In this document: one piece after another, positions 35,424-44,685 of the stretch
How positions within the stretch are numbered: position 1 is the stretch's first letter
Layout: each line of letters begins with the position of its first letter
Notes under the pieces: model-generated
What the model was told of the DNA's origin: nothing
What the model saw: only the letters and a program-made list of their open reading frames with translations
Database searches by the model: none
Translations under genes and position numbers: made by a program
Source of the DNA: Agrococcus jenensis
Lineage (GTDB): Bacteria; Actinomycetota; Actinomycetes; Actinomycetales; Microbacteriaceae
Reading direction: 5' to 3'
Length of the DNA stretch: 64,000 nt
NCBI RefSeq assembly: GCF_003752465.1
Contig: NZ_RKHJ01000001.1
Span: forward strand, 992,001 to 1,056,000

Positions 35424-35681
35424 ATGACGATGACGGATGCGGCGGCGGCGGCCGCGCACGCGAAGGCGGTCGCGCAGGCTCGGGCCGTGGAGGCGGCCGT
35501 GCGCCGGGCGGCGCTGCTGCTCGACGAGGCGGCTGGGCTCGTGCTGCTGCGCGGGCAGGACGCCTGGCTCGGTCCGGCGCGGGCAGCGTTCGACGCGCGG
35601 TGCCTCGCGCTGCACGATCGGCTGGCCGAGGAGGAGCTCGAGCTCCGCATGCTCGCGCTCGCGATCGAGGGGGCGACGTGA
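35424..35681 (+). CDS. WXG100-like small protein
   Basis: 85 residues, almost wholly helical and Ala-rich, with a central turn containing Trp-Leu-Gly (DAWLGPARAAF), the WXG signature of ESX partner proteins. It overlaps the next gene by 4 bases (GTGA). The ATG follows GGGGGAG. It is likely the partner or chaperone of the downstream hydrolase. The normal family length is about 100. Confidence 0.65.
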   Translation: MTMTDAAAAAAHAKAVAQARAVEAAVRRAALLLDEAAGLVLLRGQDAWLGPARAAFDARCLALHDRLAEEELELRMLALAIEGAT

Positions 35682-37282
35682 CCGATGCGGTGGACGGCGG
35701 CGGCGGCTCGTTCGGTGCGGACCCCGGCGGGTTCGGTGGCCGCTCCGGCGCGGGCGGCTCGTTCGGCGTGGGCGCGGCGGTCGGCGCGGTGGTCGGCGCG
35801 GGGGCGTTCGGGATGCCGCCGAAGGCCGCCGCGAGCGCGTGGGACCCCAGCGTCACGGGCATCGCGTGCGCGCGGCTGCGCGACGCGGGCTGGCTCGTCC
35901 GGCGGGCCGTGCTGGCGCTCCGCGGCGTCCCCGGGCTGCTGCTCGACGCGGCGCCCGGCGTCGACGCCGCGGGCATGCGCGCGTGCCTTGCCGAGCTTGA
36001 TGCGCGGACCGCCGCCGCCGCCGCGCTCGCCGTTGAGCTCGAGCGGCTGCACGACGACACGATGCTCGCGGGGCGCGCCTACGAGCTGGCGTCCGACGCG
36101 GTGCTCCGCCTCGTCGAGGAGCTCGCCGGTGGGGCGGCGCACGTCCTCGGCGCGGTAGCGCCGGCGCTCGCGATCGGCGCGGTCGCCGCGTCGTCGCCGC
36201 TGCTGGTGCTGGGCGCCGGCGCCGTGCTGGCCACGGGGCTCGTGGTGGTGCCGCTCGCCGCGCGGCTCGCGGTCACGCATCCGCAGCACGTCACCGCCCT
36301 CGTCGCGCACGCCCGAGCTGCGGGTGTGCGGCTCGAGCAGCTCATGGCGCACGCGGCGGGCTTCTGGGATCGCGCGGGTGAGCGGCTCGTCGCGACGCCG
36401 GGCTTCGTGCCGGCGCTCGCGATCGCCATGGAGTCGACGGACGAGGCGCTCGCCGGGCTGCTGCGCGTGCCCGCGCCGGTCGCGGCCGGGCTGGAGGCGG
36501 CGATCGGACAGGACGAGCTGTTCGCTGCGCTCGCGGCGGGCGCGGGGCTCGGGGTGCGCGTGGGAGGCGGTCTGCAGCGGGTGCGCGCCACCGAGGTGCG
36601 CCCGGTCCCGCCGCCCGCGCGCCCGGTCGCCTCACCCGCGCAGGCGATGCGCGTGATCCTCGCGCAGGACGAGCAGATCACGATCCACGAGCACCGCATG
36701 CCGGGCGGCGGGCGGCGGTTCCAGGTCTTCGTGCGCGGCACGGAGGCGCGGCTGCCGGATGCGGCGACCGGGCTCGACGGGCCGGCGAACCTCGAGAACG
36801 CGGGCTCGACGCCCGACGTGCTGCGCGGCTCGGATGCGGCGCTCGTGCAGGCGATGGAGGCGGCCGGCATCCGCCCGGACGATCCGGTCGACCTCTTCGG
36901 CTACTCGCAGGGCGCCGCGGCCGCCGCGAACGTCGCCGCGACCGAGCGGTTCAGCGTCGAGACGGCGATGCTCGTCGGCGGTCCGGTCGACGGCACCGCG
37001 CTGCCGCCGGGCGTCGAGGTGCTGTCCGTCGCGCACGCGGGCGACCCGGTCGCGGCGCTCGGCGGCATCGGCGACGCGCAGGGGATCACGACGGTCGCGC
37101 TCGAGAGCGCGGGCGGCCACGGCACGGGGGCTGCGGCGCGGCACGACGGGCAGGAGTACGTCGAGTCGCTCGCGCGGGCGCCCGCCGACGACTTCGTCGT
37201 GGCGACCTTCGCGGAGCGCCTGCGCGCGGCGACCGACGGCGGCGAGGGCGTCGCGGGGTGGAGCGTCGCGGTCCGCCGCTAG
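35678..37282 (+). CDS. alpha/beta-hydrolase-like protein, putative ESX substrate
   Basis: The 534 residues comprise a Gly-rich N-terminus (1-45), a helical region (50-150), two adjacent hydrophobic segments (about 160-195), another helical region, and a C-terminal hydrolase-like domain. That domain has GYSQG with Ser410, a GDPV aspartate (Asp456) and His481/His489 as a possible triad. It resembles lipase/PE-PPE-type hydrolases that accompany WXG100 genes. GTG at 35678 overlaps the WXG-like gene. Substrate and export are inferred. Confidence 0.6.
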   Translation: MTDAVDGGGGSFGADPGGFGGRSGAGGSFGVGAAVGAVVGAGAFGMPPKAAASAWDPSVTGIACARLRDAGWLVRRAVLALRGVPGLLLDAAPGVDAAGMRACLAELDARTAAAAALAVELERLHDDTMLAGRAYELASDAVLRLVEELAGGAAHVLGAVAPALAIGAVAASSPLLVLGAGAVLATGLVVVPLAARLAVTHPQHVTALVAHARAAGVRLEQLMAHAAGFWDRAGERLVATPGFVPALAIAMESTDEALAGLLRVPAPVAAGLEAAIGQDELFAALAAGAGLGVRVGGGLQRVRATEVRPVPPPARPVASPAQAMRVILAQDEQITIHEHRMPGGGRRFQVFVRGTEARLPDAATGLDGPANLENAGSTPDVLRGSDAALVQAMEAAGIRPDDPVDLFGYSQGAAAAANVAATERFSVETAMLVGGPVDGTALPPGVEVLSVAHAGDPVAALGGIGDAQGITTVALESAGGHGTGAAARHDGQEYVESLARAPADDFVVATFAERLRAATDGGEGVAGWSVAVRR

Positions 37283-37290
37283 GGAGTTCG

Positions 37291-37334
37291 TCTCGATACG
37301 CGCGGCGACTCCGTCGCCGTGCTCCTCGACGAGC
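37291..37334 (+). repeat. REP-like palindrome
   Basis: TCTCGATACG ... CTCCTCGACGAGC with a core hairpin GGCGAC-TCC-GTCGCC. It lies between the hydrolase gene and the convergent holin-like gene and could serve as their shared transcript end. Confidence 0.75.
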
Positions 37335-37343
37335 GCGGCCGGC

Positions 37344-37748
37344 TCACCGCTCCCGCGGGCGCTCCTTGCCGAAGATCGGCCGCGTCACGATCGTGATGAA
37401 CCACGTGAGGAACGCGATGCACACCGCCGCGAGCATCCCCCACCAGAAGCTCTCGACCTCGATGCCGTACCCGACGAGCTGCGAGAGCCAGTGCACGATC
37501 ATCAGCAGGAAGGCGTTCACGAACAGCGCGACGATGCCGATGGTGAGGATGTAGAGCGGGAACGCCACGATCCGGATGAGGTTGCCGATCGTCGCGTTGA
37601 CGATCGCGAAGACCAGCGCGACGCCGAGCGTCGTGAGCGCGACCTCCCACCAGGCGCTGCCGATCGAGTCGATGCTGATGCCCGGCACGAAGAGCGTGAC
37701 GAGCCAGATGGCGACCGCGGTGAAGGCGACGCGGAGCAGGAAGCGCAT
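37344..37748 (-). CDS. phage holin family 4-like membrane protein
   Basis: The 134 residues form four hydrophobic segments in the DUF350/holin-4 (YvlD-like) pattern, with the conserved VNATIGNLIRIVAFPLYILTIG and a final basic tail. Such proteins are common chromosomal genes in Actinobacteria and are not evidence of a prophage. CACAAT (37755-37760, minus) lies 6 bases before the ATG. Confidence 0.85.
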   Translation of the reverse strand: MRFLLRVAFTAVAIWLVTLFVPGISIDSIGSAWWEVALTTLGVALVFAIVNATIGNLIRIVAFPLYILTIGIVALFVNAFLLMIVHWLSQLVGYGIEVESFWWGMLAAVCIAFLTWFITIVTRPIFGKERPRER

Positions 37749-37794
37749 GGGCCGATTGTGGCATCCATATCCCCGACGGAGCCAGCAGGCGCAA

Positions 37795-37800
37795 TAGCCT
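37795..37800 (+). promoter_or_regulatory. leaderless-type -10 of the aminotransferase-bkd operon
   Basis: TAGCCT, 6 bases before the GTG at 37807; no Shine-Dalgarno. Confidence 0.6.
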
Positions 37801-37806
37801 GAACCG

Positions 37807-38865
37807 GTGACTGTGCGACTTCGACCCGAGATCGCGGCGGTGCCTCCCTACCAGCAGGGACGGCCGGCGCCCCAGGGTGGCTACAAGCTCTCGAGCAACG
37901 AGAACCCCTTCCCGCCGCTGCCCGCGGTGGTGGAGGCGGTGCAGCGCGAGGCGCTGCGCGTGAACCGCTATCCGCGGCCCGGCGCGCCCGAGCTGCGGGC
38001 GGCGCTCGCGACCGAGCTCGGCGTCGACGAGGGCAGCATCCTCATCGGCGACGGCTCCGCGACCCTGCTGCAGCAGCTCATCCACGCCGTCGCCGGCCCC
38101 GGCGACGAGGTGGTCTACGCCTGGCGCTCCTTCGACGCCTACCCGCTCTTCGTCCGCACCGGCGGCGCGACGCCGATCGAGGTGCCGGTCGACGCCGAGC
38201 ACGCGCACGACCTCGACGCCATGGCCGACGCCATCACCGAGCGCACGCGCGCCGTGATCGTCTGCAGCCCCAACAACCCCACCGGGACGATCGTCGACGC
38301 GGCTGCGCTCGACGCCTTCCTCGCGCGCGTCCCCTCCGACGTGCTCGTCATGCTCGACGAGGCCTACATCGAGTTCGTGCAGGACTCCGCGATCGACGGC
38401 ATCGCGCTCCAGCGCGAGCACGCCAACCTCGTCGTGCTGCGCACCTTCTCGAAGGCGCACGGCCTCGCCGGCCTGCGCGTCGGCTACGCGGTCGGCGACC
38501 CGGCTGTGCTGCGCGGGGCCGACCTGTGCGGCGTGCCGCTGTCGCAGACGTCGCTCGCGTCCGCCGCCGCGATCGCCGCGCTCGCGCACCGCGACGAGAC
38601 CTACGCGCGCATCGAGGTGCTCGCCGCGCAGCGCGACGCGCTCTGGCAGCGCATCGTCGACGCCGGCGTGCCGGTGCCGCGGCCGTTCGGCAACTTCGTC
38701 TGGGTGCCGTCGCAGCCCGGTCAGGAGGAGGCGATCCACGACATCCTCGCCGCCAACCGCATCGTCGCGAAGGTCTTCGCCGACGGCGTGCGCATCTCGG
38801 TGGGGGAGCCGGAGGCCGACGACCACATCGTGGCGGCCGCCGTCGAGATCCAGGCGCTGCAGTGA
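37807..38865 (+). CDS. histidinol-phosphate/aromatic aminotransferase (HisC family)
   Basis: PLP-dependent class I/II aminotransferase. The 352 residues have the HisC-like N-terminus (KLSSNENPFPPLP), CSPNNPTGT, DEAYIEF, and the PLP-lysine motif TFSKAHGLAGLRVG. It is translationally coupled (GTGA) to the 2-oxoacid dehydrogenase E1alpha, which suggests amino-acid catabolism or aromatic amino acid transamination rather than histidine synthesis. The true substrate is not determined. Confidence 0.88.
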   Translation: MTVRLRPEIAAVPPYQQGRPAPQGGYKLSSNENPFPPLPAVVEAVQREALRVNRYPRPGAPELRAALATELGVDEGSILIGDGSATLLQQLIHAVAGPGDEVVYAWRSFDAYPLFVRTGGATPIEVPVDAEHAHDLDAMADAITERTRAVIVCSPNNPTGTIVDAAALDAFLARVPSDVLVMLDEAYIEFVQDSAIDGIALQREHANLVVLRTFSKAHGLAGLRVGYAVGDPAVLRGADLCGVPLSQTSLASAAAIAALAHRDETYARIEVLAAQRDALWQRIVDAGVPVPRPFGNFVWVPSQPGQEEAIHDILAANRIVAKVFADGVRISVGEPEADDHIVAAAVEIQALQ

Positions 38866-39995
38866 CGCGGGCCGATACCCCGGCCGACGCCGCGACGGAG
38901 CCCATCCGCCTGCTCGACGCCGACGGCTCGCTCGTCGAGTCCGACGCGAACGCGGAGTGGCGCGAGCTCGCGGCGCAGCTGTCGACCGACGACCGGCTCG
39001 AGATGCACGGCGAGATGCTGCGCACCCGGCGGTTCGACATCGAGGCGGGCCACCTGCAGCGGCAGGGCAAGCTCGGCCTCTGGGTGCCGTCGATCGGCCA
39101 GGAGGGCGCCCAGGTCGGCGCGGCCTGGGCGTCGCGCGAGCAGGACACGATCTTCCCCTCCTACCGCGAGCACCTCATCGCGCTGCACCGCGGCGTCGAC
39201 ATGCTGCAGATCATCGACATCTTCCGCGGTGCCGTGCACGGCGGCTGGGACCCGCTCGAGACCCGCGGCATGCGCATCTACTCGCTCGTGATCGCCACCC
39301 ATGCGCTGCACTCGACCGGCTACGCCATGGGCATCCGCCTCGATGGCGCGTGCGGCACCGGGGACGCGTCCCGCGACGAGGCCGTGATGGCGTTCTACGG
39401 CGACGGCGCGGCCAGCCAGGGGGACGCGAGCGAGGGCCTCGTCTTCGCCGCGAGCTACGACGCGCCCATCGTCTTCTTCGTGCAGAACAACAAGTGGGCC
39501 ATCTCGGTGCCGTCCACGCGCCAGAGCCGCACCCCGCTGCACGAGCGGGCGCGCGGCTTCGGCCTCGACGCCGCGTGGGTCGACGGCAACGACCCGCTCG
39601 CCTCGTTCGCCGTCACGCGGCGGATGCTCGACGCGGCCAGGCAGGGACGGCCCGGCTACGTCGAGGCCGACACGTACCGGATGGGCGCGCACACGACGAG
39701 CGACGACCCGACGCGCTACCGCCCTTCCGAGGAGGAGGAGGCGTGGCGCCGGCGCGACCCGATCGCGCGGCTCGCCGCGCACCTGCGCGAGCTGGGCGTC
39801 GACGACGCTGCGCTCGCCGAGCAGGACGCGGAGGCGACCGAGCTCGCCGCCGACATGCGGCGCCGCACGCTCGCCGCCGGCACCGCCGCGAGCGACGACA
39901 TCTTCGACCACGTGTACAGCGAGCCGCACCCGCTGGTGCTCGAGCAGAAGCGCGCGCTCGCCGAGTTCGAGGCCGGCTTCGGAGGCGAGGCATGA
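38862..39995 (+). CDS. 2-oxoacid dehydrogenase E1 alpha subunit (branched-chain type)
   Basis: TPP-dependent decarboxylase subunit. The 377 residues contain the TPP motif GDGAASQGD..EGLVFAASY ending in NNKWAIS, and the phosphorylation-loop-like region DDPTRYR. The N-terminus (LLDADGSLVE) and overall layout favour a branched-chain oxoacid or acetoin-type enzyme over AceE. It overlaps hisC-like and E1beta genes by 4 bases on either side. Confidence 0.92.
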   Translation: MTRADTPADAATEPIRLLDADGSLVESDANAEWRELAAQLSTDDRLEMHGEMLRTRRFDIEAGHLQRQGKLGLWVPSIGQEGAQVGAAWASREQDTIFPSYREHLIALHRGVDMLQIIDIFRGAVHGGWDPLETRGMRIYSLVIATHALHSTGYAMGIRLDGACGTGDASRDEAVMAFYGDGAASQGDASEGLVFAASYDAPIVFFVQNNKWAISVPSTRQSRTPLHERARGFGLDAAWVDGNDPLASFAVTRRMLDAARQGRPGYVEADTYRMGAHTTSDDPTRYRPSEEEEAWRRRDPIARLAAHLRELGVDDAALAEQDAEATELAADMRRRTLAAGTAASDDIFDHVYSEPHPLVLEQKRALAEFEAGFGGEA

Positions 39996-41011
39996 CGAGC
40001 GACACCCAGGCAGAGCAGGCGCAGGCGGTGCCGGCGGCATCCGTCACGATGCCCATCGCGAAGGCGCTGAACGCGGCGCTCCGCGAGGCGATGCGCGCCG
40101 ACGACAAGGTGCTGCTGATGGGCGAGGACATCGGCCCGCTCGGCGGCGTCTTCCGCATCACTGACGGGCTGCACGCCGAGTTCGGCGAGCACCGGGTGCT
40201 CGACACCCCGCTCGCCGAGTCCGGCATCATCGGCACTGCGATCGGCCTCGCGATGCGCGGCTACCGGCCGGTCATCGAGATCCAGTTCGACGGCTTCGTC
40301 TACCCGGGCTTCGACCAGATCGTCTCGCAGCTGGCGAAGATGACGGCCCGCCACCGCGGCCGCGTGTCGATGCCGATCGTCATCCGCATCCCCTACGGCG
40401 GCCACATCGGCGCCGTCGAGCACCACCAGGAGAGCCCGGAGGCGTACTTCGCGCACACCGCCGGTCTGCGCGTGGTGAGCCCGTCGACCGCGAACGACGC
40501 GCACTGGATGCTGCGGCAGGCGATCGAGAGCGACGACCCGGTGATCTTCCTCGAGCCGAAGTCGAAGTACTGGTCGAAGGGCGAGGTGCTGCCCGCGCCC
40601 GCCGCCCGCCTGCACCAGGCCGTCGTGGCGAAGCCTGGCACCGACGTGACGCTCATCGGCCACGGCGCGATGGTGCACGTGCTGCTGCAGGCGGCTCTCA
40701 TCGCGGAGGGCGAGGGAACGTCGTGCGAGGTCGTCGACCTGCGCTCGCTGTCGCCGATCGACTGGGCGCCGCTCGTCGAGTCGGCGCAGCGCACCGGCCG
40801 CGTGATCGTCGCGCAGGAGGCGCCCGGCCACGTGTCGGTGGGCTCCGAGATCGCCGCGACCATCGCCGAGCGCGCCTTCTACTCGCTCGAGGCGCCGGTG
40901 CTGCGGGTGTCGGGCTTCGACACCCCCTTCCCGCCGGCGCAGCTCGAAGACATCTACCTGCCCGACGCCGACCGCGTGCTCGACGCGGTCGACCGCTCGC
41001 TGGCCTACTGA
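39992..41011 (+). CDS. 2-oxoacid dehydrogenase E1 beta subunit
   Basis: Transketolase-like partner of E1alpha. The 339 residues include [45 protein letters not shown] and the C-terminal [12 protein letters not shown] at 39992 overlaps the E1alpha stop; E2 begins 20 bases after its stop with its own GGAGGAC site. Confidence 0.94.
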   Translation: MTSDTQAEQAQAVPAASVTMPIAKALNAALREAMRADDKVLLMGEDIGPLGGVFRITDGLHAEFGEHRVLDTPLAESGIIGTAIGLAMRGYRPVIEIQFDGFVYPGFDQIVSQLAKMTARHRGRVSMPIVIRIPYGGHIGAVEHHQESPEAYFAHTAGLRVVSPSTANDAHWMLRQAIESDDPVIFLEPKSKYWSKGEVLPAPAARLHQAVVAKPGTDVTLIGHGAMVHVLLQAALIAEGEGTSCEVVDLRSLSPIDWAPLVESAQRTGRVIVAQEAPGHVSVGSEIAATIAERAFYSLEAPVLRVSGFDTPFPPAQLEDIYLPDADRVLDAVDRSLAY

Positions 41012-41031
41012 CGACGACCGGAGGACGACCG

Positions 41032-42327
41032 ATGCAGGAGTTCAGGCTGCCCGATCCGGGCGAGGGCCTCACCGAGGCCGAGATCGTCACGTGGCGCGTG
41101 CACCCCGGCGACACCGTGCACGTCAACGACGTGCTGCTCGAGGTCGAGACCGCGAAGTCGCTCGTCGAGCTGCCGAGCCCGTTCGACGGCACCGTGGAGG
41201 CGCTGCTCGTCGAGGAGGGCCAGACGGTCGAGGTCGGCACGCCGATCATCCGCGTCTCCGGTGGCGACGCGGACGCGGTCGAGACGACCCTCGACACGCA
41301 GCAGACCGTCGACCGCGACGAGGACGGCGGCGCCGTGCTCGTCGGCTACGGCGTGCGCGGCGGTGCGGAGACCCGCCGCCGCAAGCCCCACACCGTGCGC
41401 GACGTGCCGCCCGCCGTCGTCTCGGCGCGACCGGCCCCGCCTGCCTCCGTGCCCGCGGCATCCGCGTCGCCGGTGATCGCGAAGCCGCCGATCCGCAAGC
41501 TCGCGAAGGATCTCGGCGTCGACCTGTCGCTCGTGGCCGGCACCGGCCTGGCTGGCGAGGTCACGCGCGACGACGTCGTGCAGTCGGCCAAGCAGGCGAG
41601 CGTGTTCCGCAACCTCGAGACGCCGCAGTGGTCGGGCGGCCGCGAGGAGCGCATCCCGGTCAAGGGCGTGCGCAAGGTGATCGCGCAGGGCATGGTCGAC
41701 TCCGCGTTCACGGCGCCGCACGTGTCGGTGTTCACCGACGTGGACGCGACGCGGACCATGGAGTTCGTCCAGCGCCTCAAGGGGTCGGCCGACTTCGCCG
41801 ATGTGAAGGTCTCGCCGCTGCTCATCATGGCGAAGGCGATCCTGTGGGCGATCCGCCGGTCGCCGCAGGTGAACTCGACGTTCACCGGCGACGAGCTCGT
41901 CGTGCACCACTACGTGAACCTCGGCATCGCTGCGGCGACGCCGCGCGGCCTGCTCGTGCCGAACGTGAAGGACGCGCAGCATATGTCGCTGCTCGAGCTC
42001 GCGAAGGCGCTGCAGCAGCTCACCGCGACCGCGCGCGAGGGCAGGACGCAGCCCGGCGACATGCAGCACGGCACGTTCACGATCACGAACATCGGTGTCT
42101 TCGGGATGGACACCGGCACGCCGATCCTCAACCCGGGGGAGACGGGGATCATCGCGCTCGGCACGATCCGGCAGAAGCCGTGGGTCGTCGACGGCGAGGT
42201 GCGGCCCCGCTGGGTGACGACCGTGGGCGGCTCGTTCGACCACCGCGCGATCGACGGCGACGTGATCAGCCGCTTCGTGGCCGACGTCGCGTCGATCCTG
42301 GAGGAGCCGGCGCTGCTGCTCGACTGA
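41032..42327 (+). CDS. 2-oxoacid dehydrogenase E2 (dihydrolipoyl acyltransferase)
   Basis: Core acyltransferase of the complex. The 431 residues show one lipoyl domain (1-76, lipoyl-lysine Lys42 in VETAKS), a Pro/Ala-rich linker, a peripheral-subunit-binding domain (about 152-184, [13 protein letters not shown]) and the catalytic domain with [10 protein letters not shown] (His404). No E3 gene is in the cluster, so lipoamide dehydrogenase must be supplied from elsewhere. Confidence 0.94.
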   Translation: MQEFRLPDPGEGLTEAEIVTWRVHPGDTVHVNDVLLEVETAKSLVELPSPFDGTVEALLVEEGQTVEVGTPIIRVSGGDADAVETTLDTQQTVDRDEDGGAVLVGYGVRGGAETRRRKPHTVRDVPPAVVSARPAPPASVPAASASPVIAKPPIRKLAKDLGVDLSLVAGTGLAGEVTRDDVVQSAKQASVFRNLETPQWSGGREERIPVKGVRKVIAQGMVDSAFTAPHVSVFTDVDATRTMEFVQRLKGSADFADVKVSPLLIMAKAILWAIRRSPQVNSTFTGDELVVHHYVNLGIAAATPRGLLVPNVKDAQHMSLLELAKALQQLTATAREGRTQPGDMQHGTFTITNIGVFGMDTGTPILNPGETGIIALGTIRQKPWVVDGEVRPRWVTTVGGSFDHRAIDGDVISRFVADVASILEEPALLLD

Positions 42328-42350
42328 GCGCCCCACCTGCTGACTGAGGA

Positions 42351-42617
42351 GCGGCCGGCGAGGCCGGCCGCCCCCTGCCGATCGAGTAGCAGCCGGCGAA
42401 GCCGGCCGCGTATCGAGATCACGTTCCTCGCGTCAGAGATTCGTCTCGATACGCGCGCCTCCGGCGTGCTACTCGACGAGCGTGACCTGCCGATCGAGTA
42501 GCAGCCGGCGAAGCCGGCCGCGTATCGAGATCACACTGCTCGCGCCGGAGGTCCGTCTCGATACGTGCGCCTTCGGCGTGCTCCTCGACGAGCAGGGAGG
42601 CGTGCTCCTCGACGAGC
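42351..42617. repeat. array of REP-like palindromes between E2 and nadE
   Basis: Four full units alternate in orientation: 42381-42420 (reverse), 42442-42480 (forward), 42493-42532 (reverse) and 42555-42592 (forward). There is also a core-only hairpin at 42351-42371 and a truncated copy at 42599-42617. Units 1 and 3 are identical over their cores. The gap has no other content and ends at the nadE stop. Confidence 0.85.
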
Positions 42618-42623
42618 CTGGCG

Positions 42624-43469
42624 CTACTCCGCCGCCTGCGGACGCCACCAGTCGTCGCTCGGCGCCACCGGCATCCGCCGCTTGTGCTCGGTGCGGTCGT
42701 ACTTCGTGACGATCTCGGCGGCGACGTCGTCGTCCACGTCCTCGCCGCGCAGGAAGGCGTCGATCTGCTCGTAGCTGACCCCGAGCTCGTGCTCGTCGGC
42801 CTGCCCGGGCTTGCCGTCGAGCAGGTCGGCGGTCGGCTCCTTCTGCCACAGCCGGTCCGGCGCCCCGAGCTCCCGCAGCAGCTCCTTGCCCTGGCTCTTC
42901 GTCAGCCCCGAGAGCGGCAGCACGTCGGCGCCGCCGTCGCCGTACTTCGTGAAGAAGCCGGTCACCGCCTCGGCGGCGTGGTCCGTGCCGAGCACGAGCA
43001 TGCCGAGCTGCCCCGCGATCGCGTACTGCACGACCATCCGCGCCCGCGCCTTGACGTTACCCTTGTGGTAGTCCACGACCTCGCCGATCGCGGCCTCGAC
43101 CTCGCGCTCGAGCTCGTCGACGCCGGGCTTCACGTCGACGACGACCTCGCGGTCGGCCTTGATGAAGTCGAGCGCGAGCTGCGCGTCCTCCTCGTCGTGC
43201 TGCACGCCGTAGGGCAGGCGCACCGCCACGAACGAGGCATCCTCGCCCGCCGCGCGCCGTCGCTCGACCGCGAGCTGCGCGATGCGTCCGGCGAGCGTCG
43301 AGTCCTGACCGCCGGAGATGCCGAGCACGAACCCCTTCGCGCCCGTGGCGGCGAGGTAGTCGACGAGGAAGCCGATGCGTCGCTCGAGCTCGGGCGCCGG
43401 GTCGATCGAGGGCTGGGCCTCGAGTGCGGCGATGATGGCGGACTGCGGTGTGCCGGTGGTGCGCTCCAT
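42624..43469 (-). CDS. nadE: ammonia-dependent NAD synthetase
   Basis: Converts nicotinate adenine dinucleotide to NAD. The 281 residues carry the PP-loop SGGQDST at 52-58, [25 protein letters not shown] and a C-terminal [18 protein letters not shown]. There is no glutaminase domain, so it uses free ammonia. TAGGCT (43477-43482, minus) lies 7 bases before the ATG. Confidence 0.96.
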   Translation of the reverse strand: MERTTGTPQSAIIAALEAQPSIDPAPELERRIGFLVDYLAATGAKGFVLGISGGQDSTLAGRIAQLAVERRRAAGEDASFVAVRLPYGVQHDEEDAQLALDFIKADREVVVDVKPGVDELEREVEAAIGEVVDYHKGNVKARARMVVQYAIAGQLGMLVLGTDHAAEAVTGFFTKYGDGGADVLPLSGLTKSQGKELLRELGAPDRLWQKEPTADLLDGKPGQADEHELGVSYEQIDAFLRGEDVDDDVAAEIVTKYDRTEHKRRMPVAPSDDWWRPQAAE

Positions 43470-43476
43470 GGCGGGA

Positions 43477-43482
43477 AGCCTA
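43477..43482 (-). promoter_or_regulatory. leaderless-type -10 of nadE
   Basis: TAGGCT, 7 bases before the ATG at 43469; no Shine-Dalgarno. Confidence 0.55.
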
Positions 43483-43520
43483 GACCCGGCTGGTTTCGAA
43501 CGTGTTGCGAGTCCGCGCGA

Positions 43521-43550
43521 TTGACAATCGTTCTCATTTCCGCGTAGCGT
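43521..43550 (+). promoter_or_regulatory. znu promoter covered by a Zur-type box
   Basis: TTGACA (43521-43526) and TAGCGT (43545-43550) are separated by 18 bases. TGACAATCGTTCTCA (43522-43536), read on the other strand as TGAGAACGATTGTCA, fits the Zur/Fur pattern TGANAANNATTNTCA and overlaps the -35. Binding would block transcription of znuACBB-zur. Confidence 0.75.
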
Positions 43551-43590
43551 GGACGGGCACGGCAGGGCGCTGTGCTGGACAAGGACACCC

Positions 43591-44685
43591 ATGCGGAACC
43601 TCCCTGCTGTCGGCGCGATCGGCGCGATGGCGATGGCACTCACCGGATGCGCGGGCAGCGCGGCGGGCCAGGGCACGACCGACGACGGCCTCGAGATCGT
43701 CGCCACGACGACGCAGCTCGCCGACATCACGCGCGAGGTCGTCGGCGATGCCGCGACGGTGACGAGCCTGCTCGAGCCCGGCAGCTCCGCCCATGCGTTC
43801 GATCCCGGCCCCGCCGCGCTGTCGGCGCTCGCGAGCGCCGACCTGCTGGTCATCAGCGGCGCGGGCCTCGAGACCTGGCTCGACAGCACCGTCGAGGCGT
43901 CGGGCTTCGCCGGCACGATCGTCGACACCTCCGAGGGGATCGAGCTGCTCGCCGCCGAGGACGACCCGCACGAGGGCCACGACCACGCCGAGGAGGCGCA
44001 CGAGGGCGAGACGGCGGAGGAGCACGCCGACCACGAGGACGCGGGCCACGAGGGGGAGACGGCGGAGGAGCACGCCGAGCACGCCGAGGAGGAGGGCCAC
44101 GAGGGCCACGACCACGGCGAGTTCGACCCGCACGTCTGGACCGACCCGGCCAACGCGATCGTGCAGGCCGAGGCCGTGCGCGACGCCGTGATCGCGGCCG
44201 ACCCGGAGGCCGACATCGCCGCCTCCGCCGATGCCTACCTCGCAGAGCTCGACGAGCTCGAGACCTGGATGCGCGCGTCGATCGAGCAGGTGCCGGTCGA
44301 GGATCGCCTCGTCGTCACGACGCACGACACCGTCGGCTACCTCGAGCGAGCGTTCGACGTGCAGGTGGTCGGCACGGTGCTGCCGAGCCTCGACGACAGC
44401 GCCGACGCGAGCGCGGCGCACATCGACGAGCTCGTCGCCGAGATCCGCGCGACCGGAGCGCCCGTGGTCTTCAGCGAGAACGCGATCGACCCGCAGCTCG
44501 CCGCGACGATCGCGCGCGAGGCCGGCGTCGAGCTGCGGCAGGGCGAGGACGCGCTCGCTGCCGACGCGCTGGGTGCAGAGGGGTCGCCGACCGGCACCTA
44601 CATCGGCTCGCAGATCCACAACACGACGGCGCTCGTCACCGGATGGGGCGCCGAGCCGCTGCCGGTGCCAGGATCGCTGTCATGA
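43591..44685 (+). CDS. znuA: zinc ABC transporter substrate-binding lipoprotein
   Basis: Cluster A-I metal-binding lipoprotein. The 364 residues have a lipobox signal (ALTGC), [15 protein letters not shown], a His/Asp/Glu-rich loop at about 124-178 with 13 histidines, and the later HVWTDP and TTHDTVGYL metal ligands. The His-rich loop contains a near-duplicated [10 protein letters not shown] block. That loop and the Zur box point to zinc rather than manganese. ATG at 43591 follows AAGGA. First of five overlapping genes. Confidence 0.93.
   Translation: MRNLPAVGAIGAMAMALTGCAGSAAGQGTTDDGLEIVATTTQLADITREVVGDAATVTSLLEPGSSAHAFDPGPAALSALASADLLVISGAGLETWLDSTVEASGFAGTIVDTSEGIELLAAEDDPHEGHDHAEEAHEGETAEEHADHEDAGHEGETAEEHAEHAEEEGHEGHDHGEFDPHVWTDPANAIVQAEAVRDAVIAADPEADIAASADAYLAELDELETWMRASIEQVPVEDRLVVTTHDTVGYLERAFDVQVVGTVLPSLDDSADASAAHIDELVAEIRATGAPVVFSENAIDPQLAATIAREAGVELRQGEDALAADALGAEGSPTGTYIGSQIHNTTALVTGWGAEPLPVPGSLS

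Noticed and set aside
32316..35681. Very long plus-strand ORF across adh, purB and the phosphatase
   Set aside because: Only its last 86 codons (from 35424) look real; the rest is antisense to three clear minus-strand genes.
37344..37748. Holin as evidence of a prophage
   Set aside because: The holin family 4-like proteins are common chromosomal membrane proteins, and no phage structural, lysis or integrase gene is nearby.
42351..42617. CRISPR array
   Set aside because: Units alternate in orientation, differ in stem sequence and have no regular unique spacers; they match the dispersed REP-like family seen elsewhere in the window.
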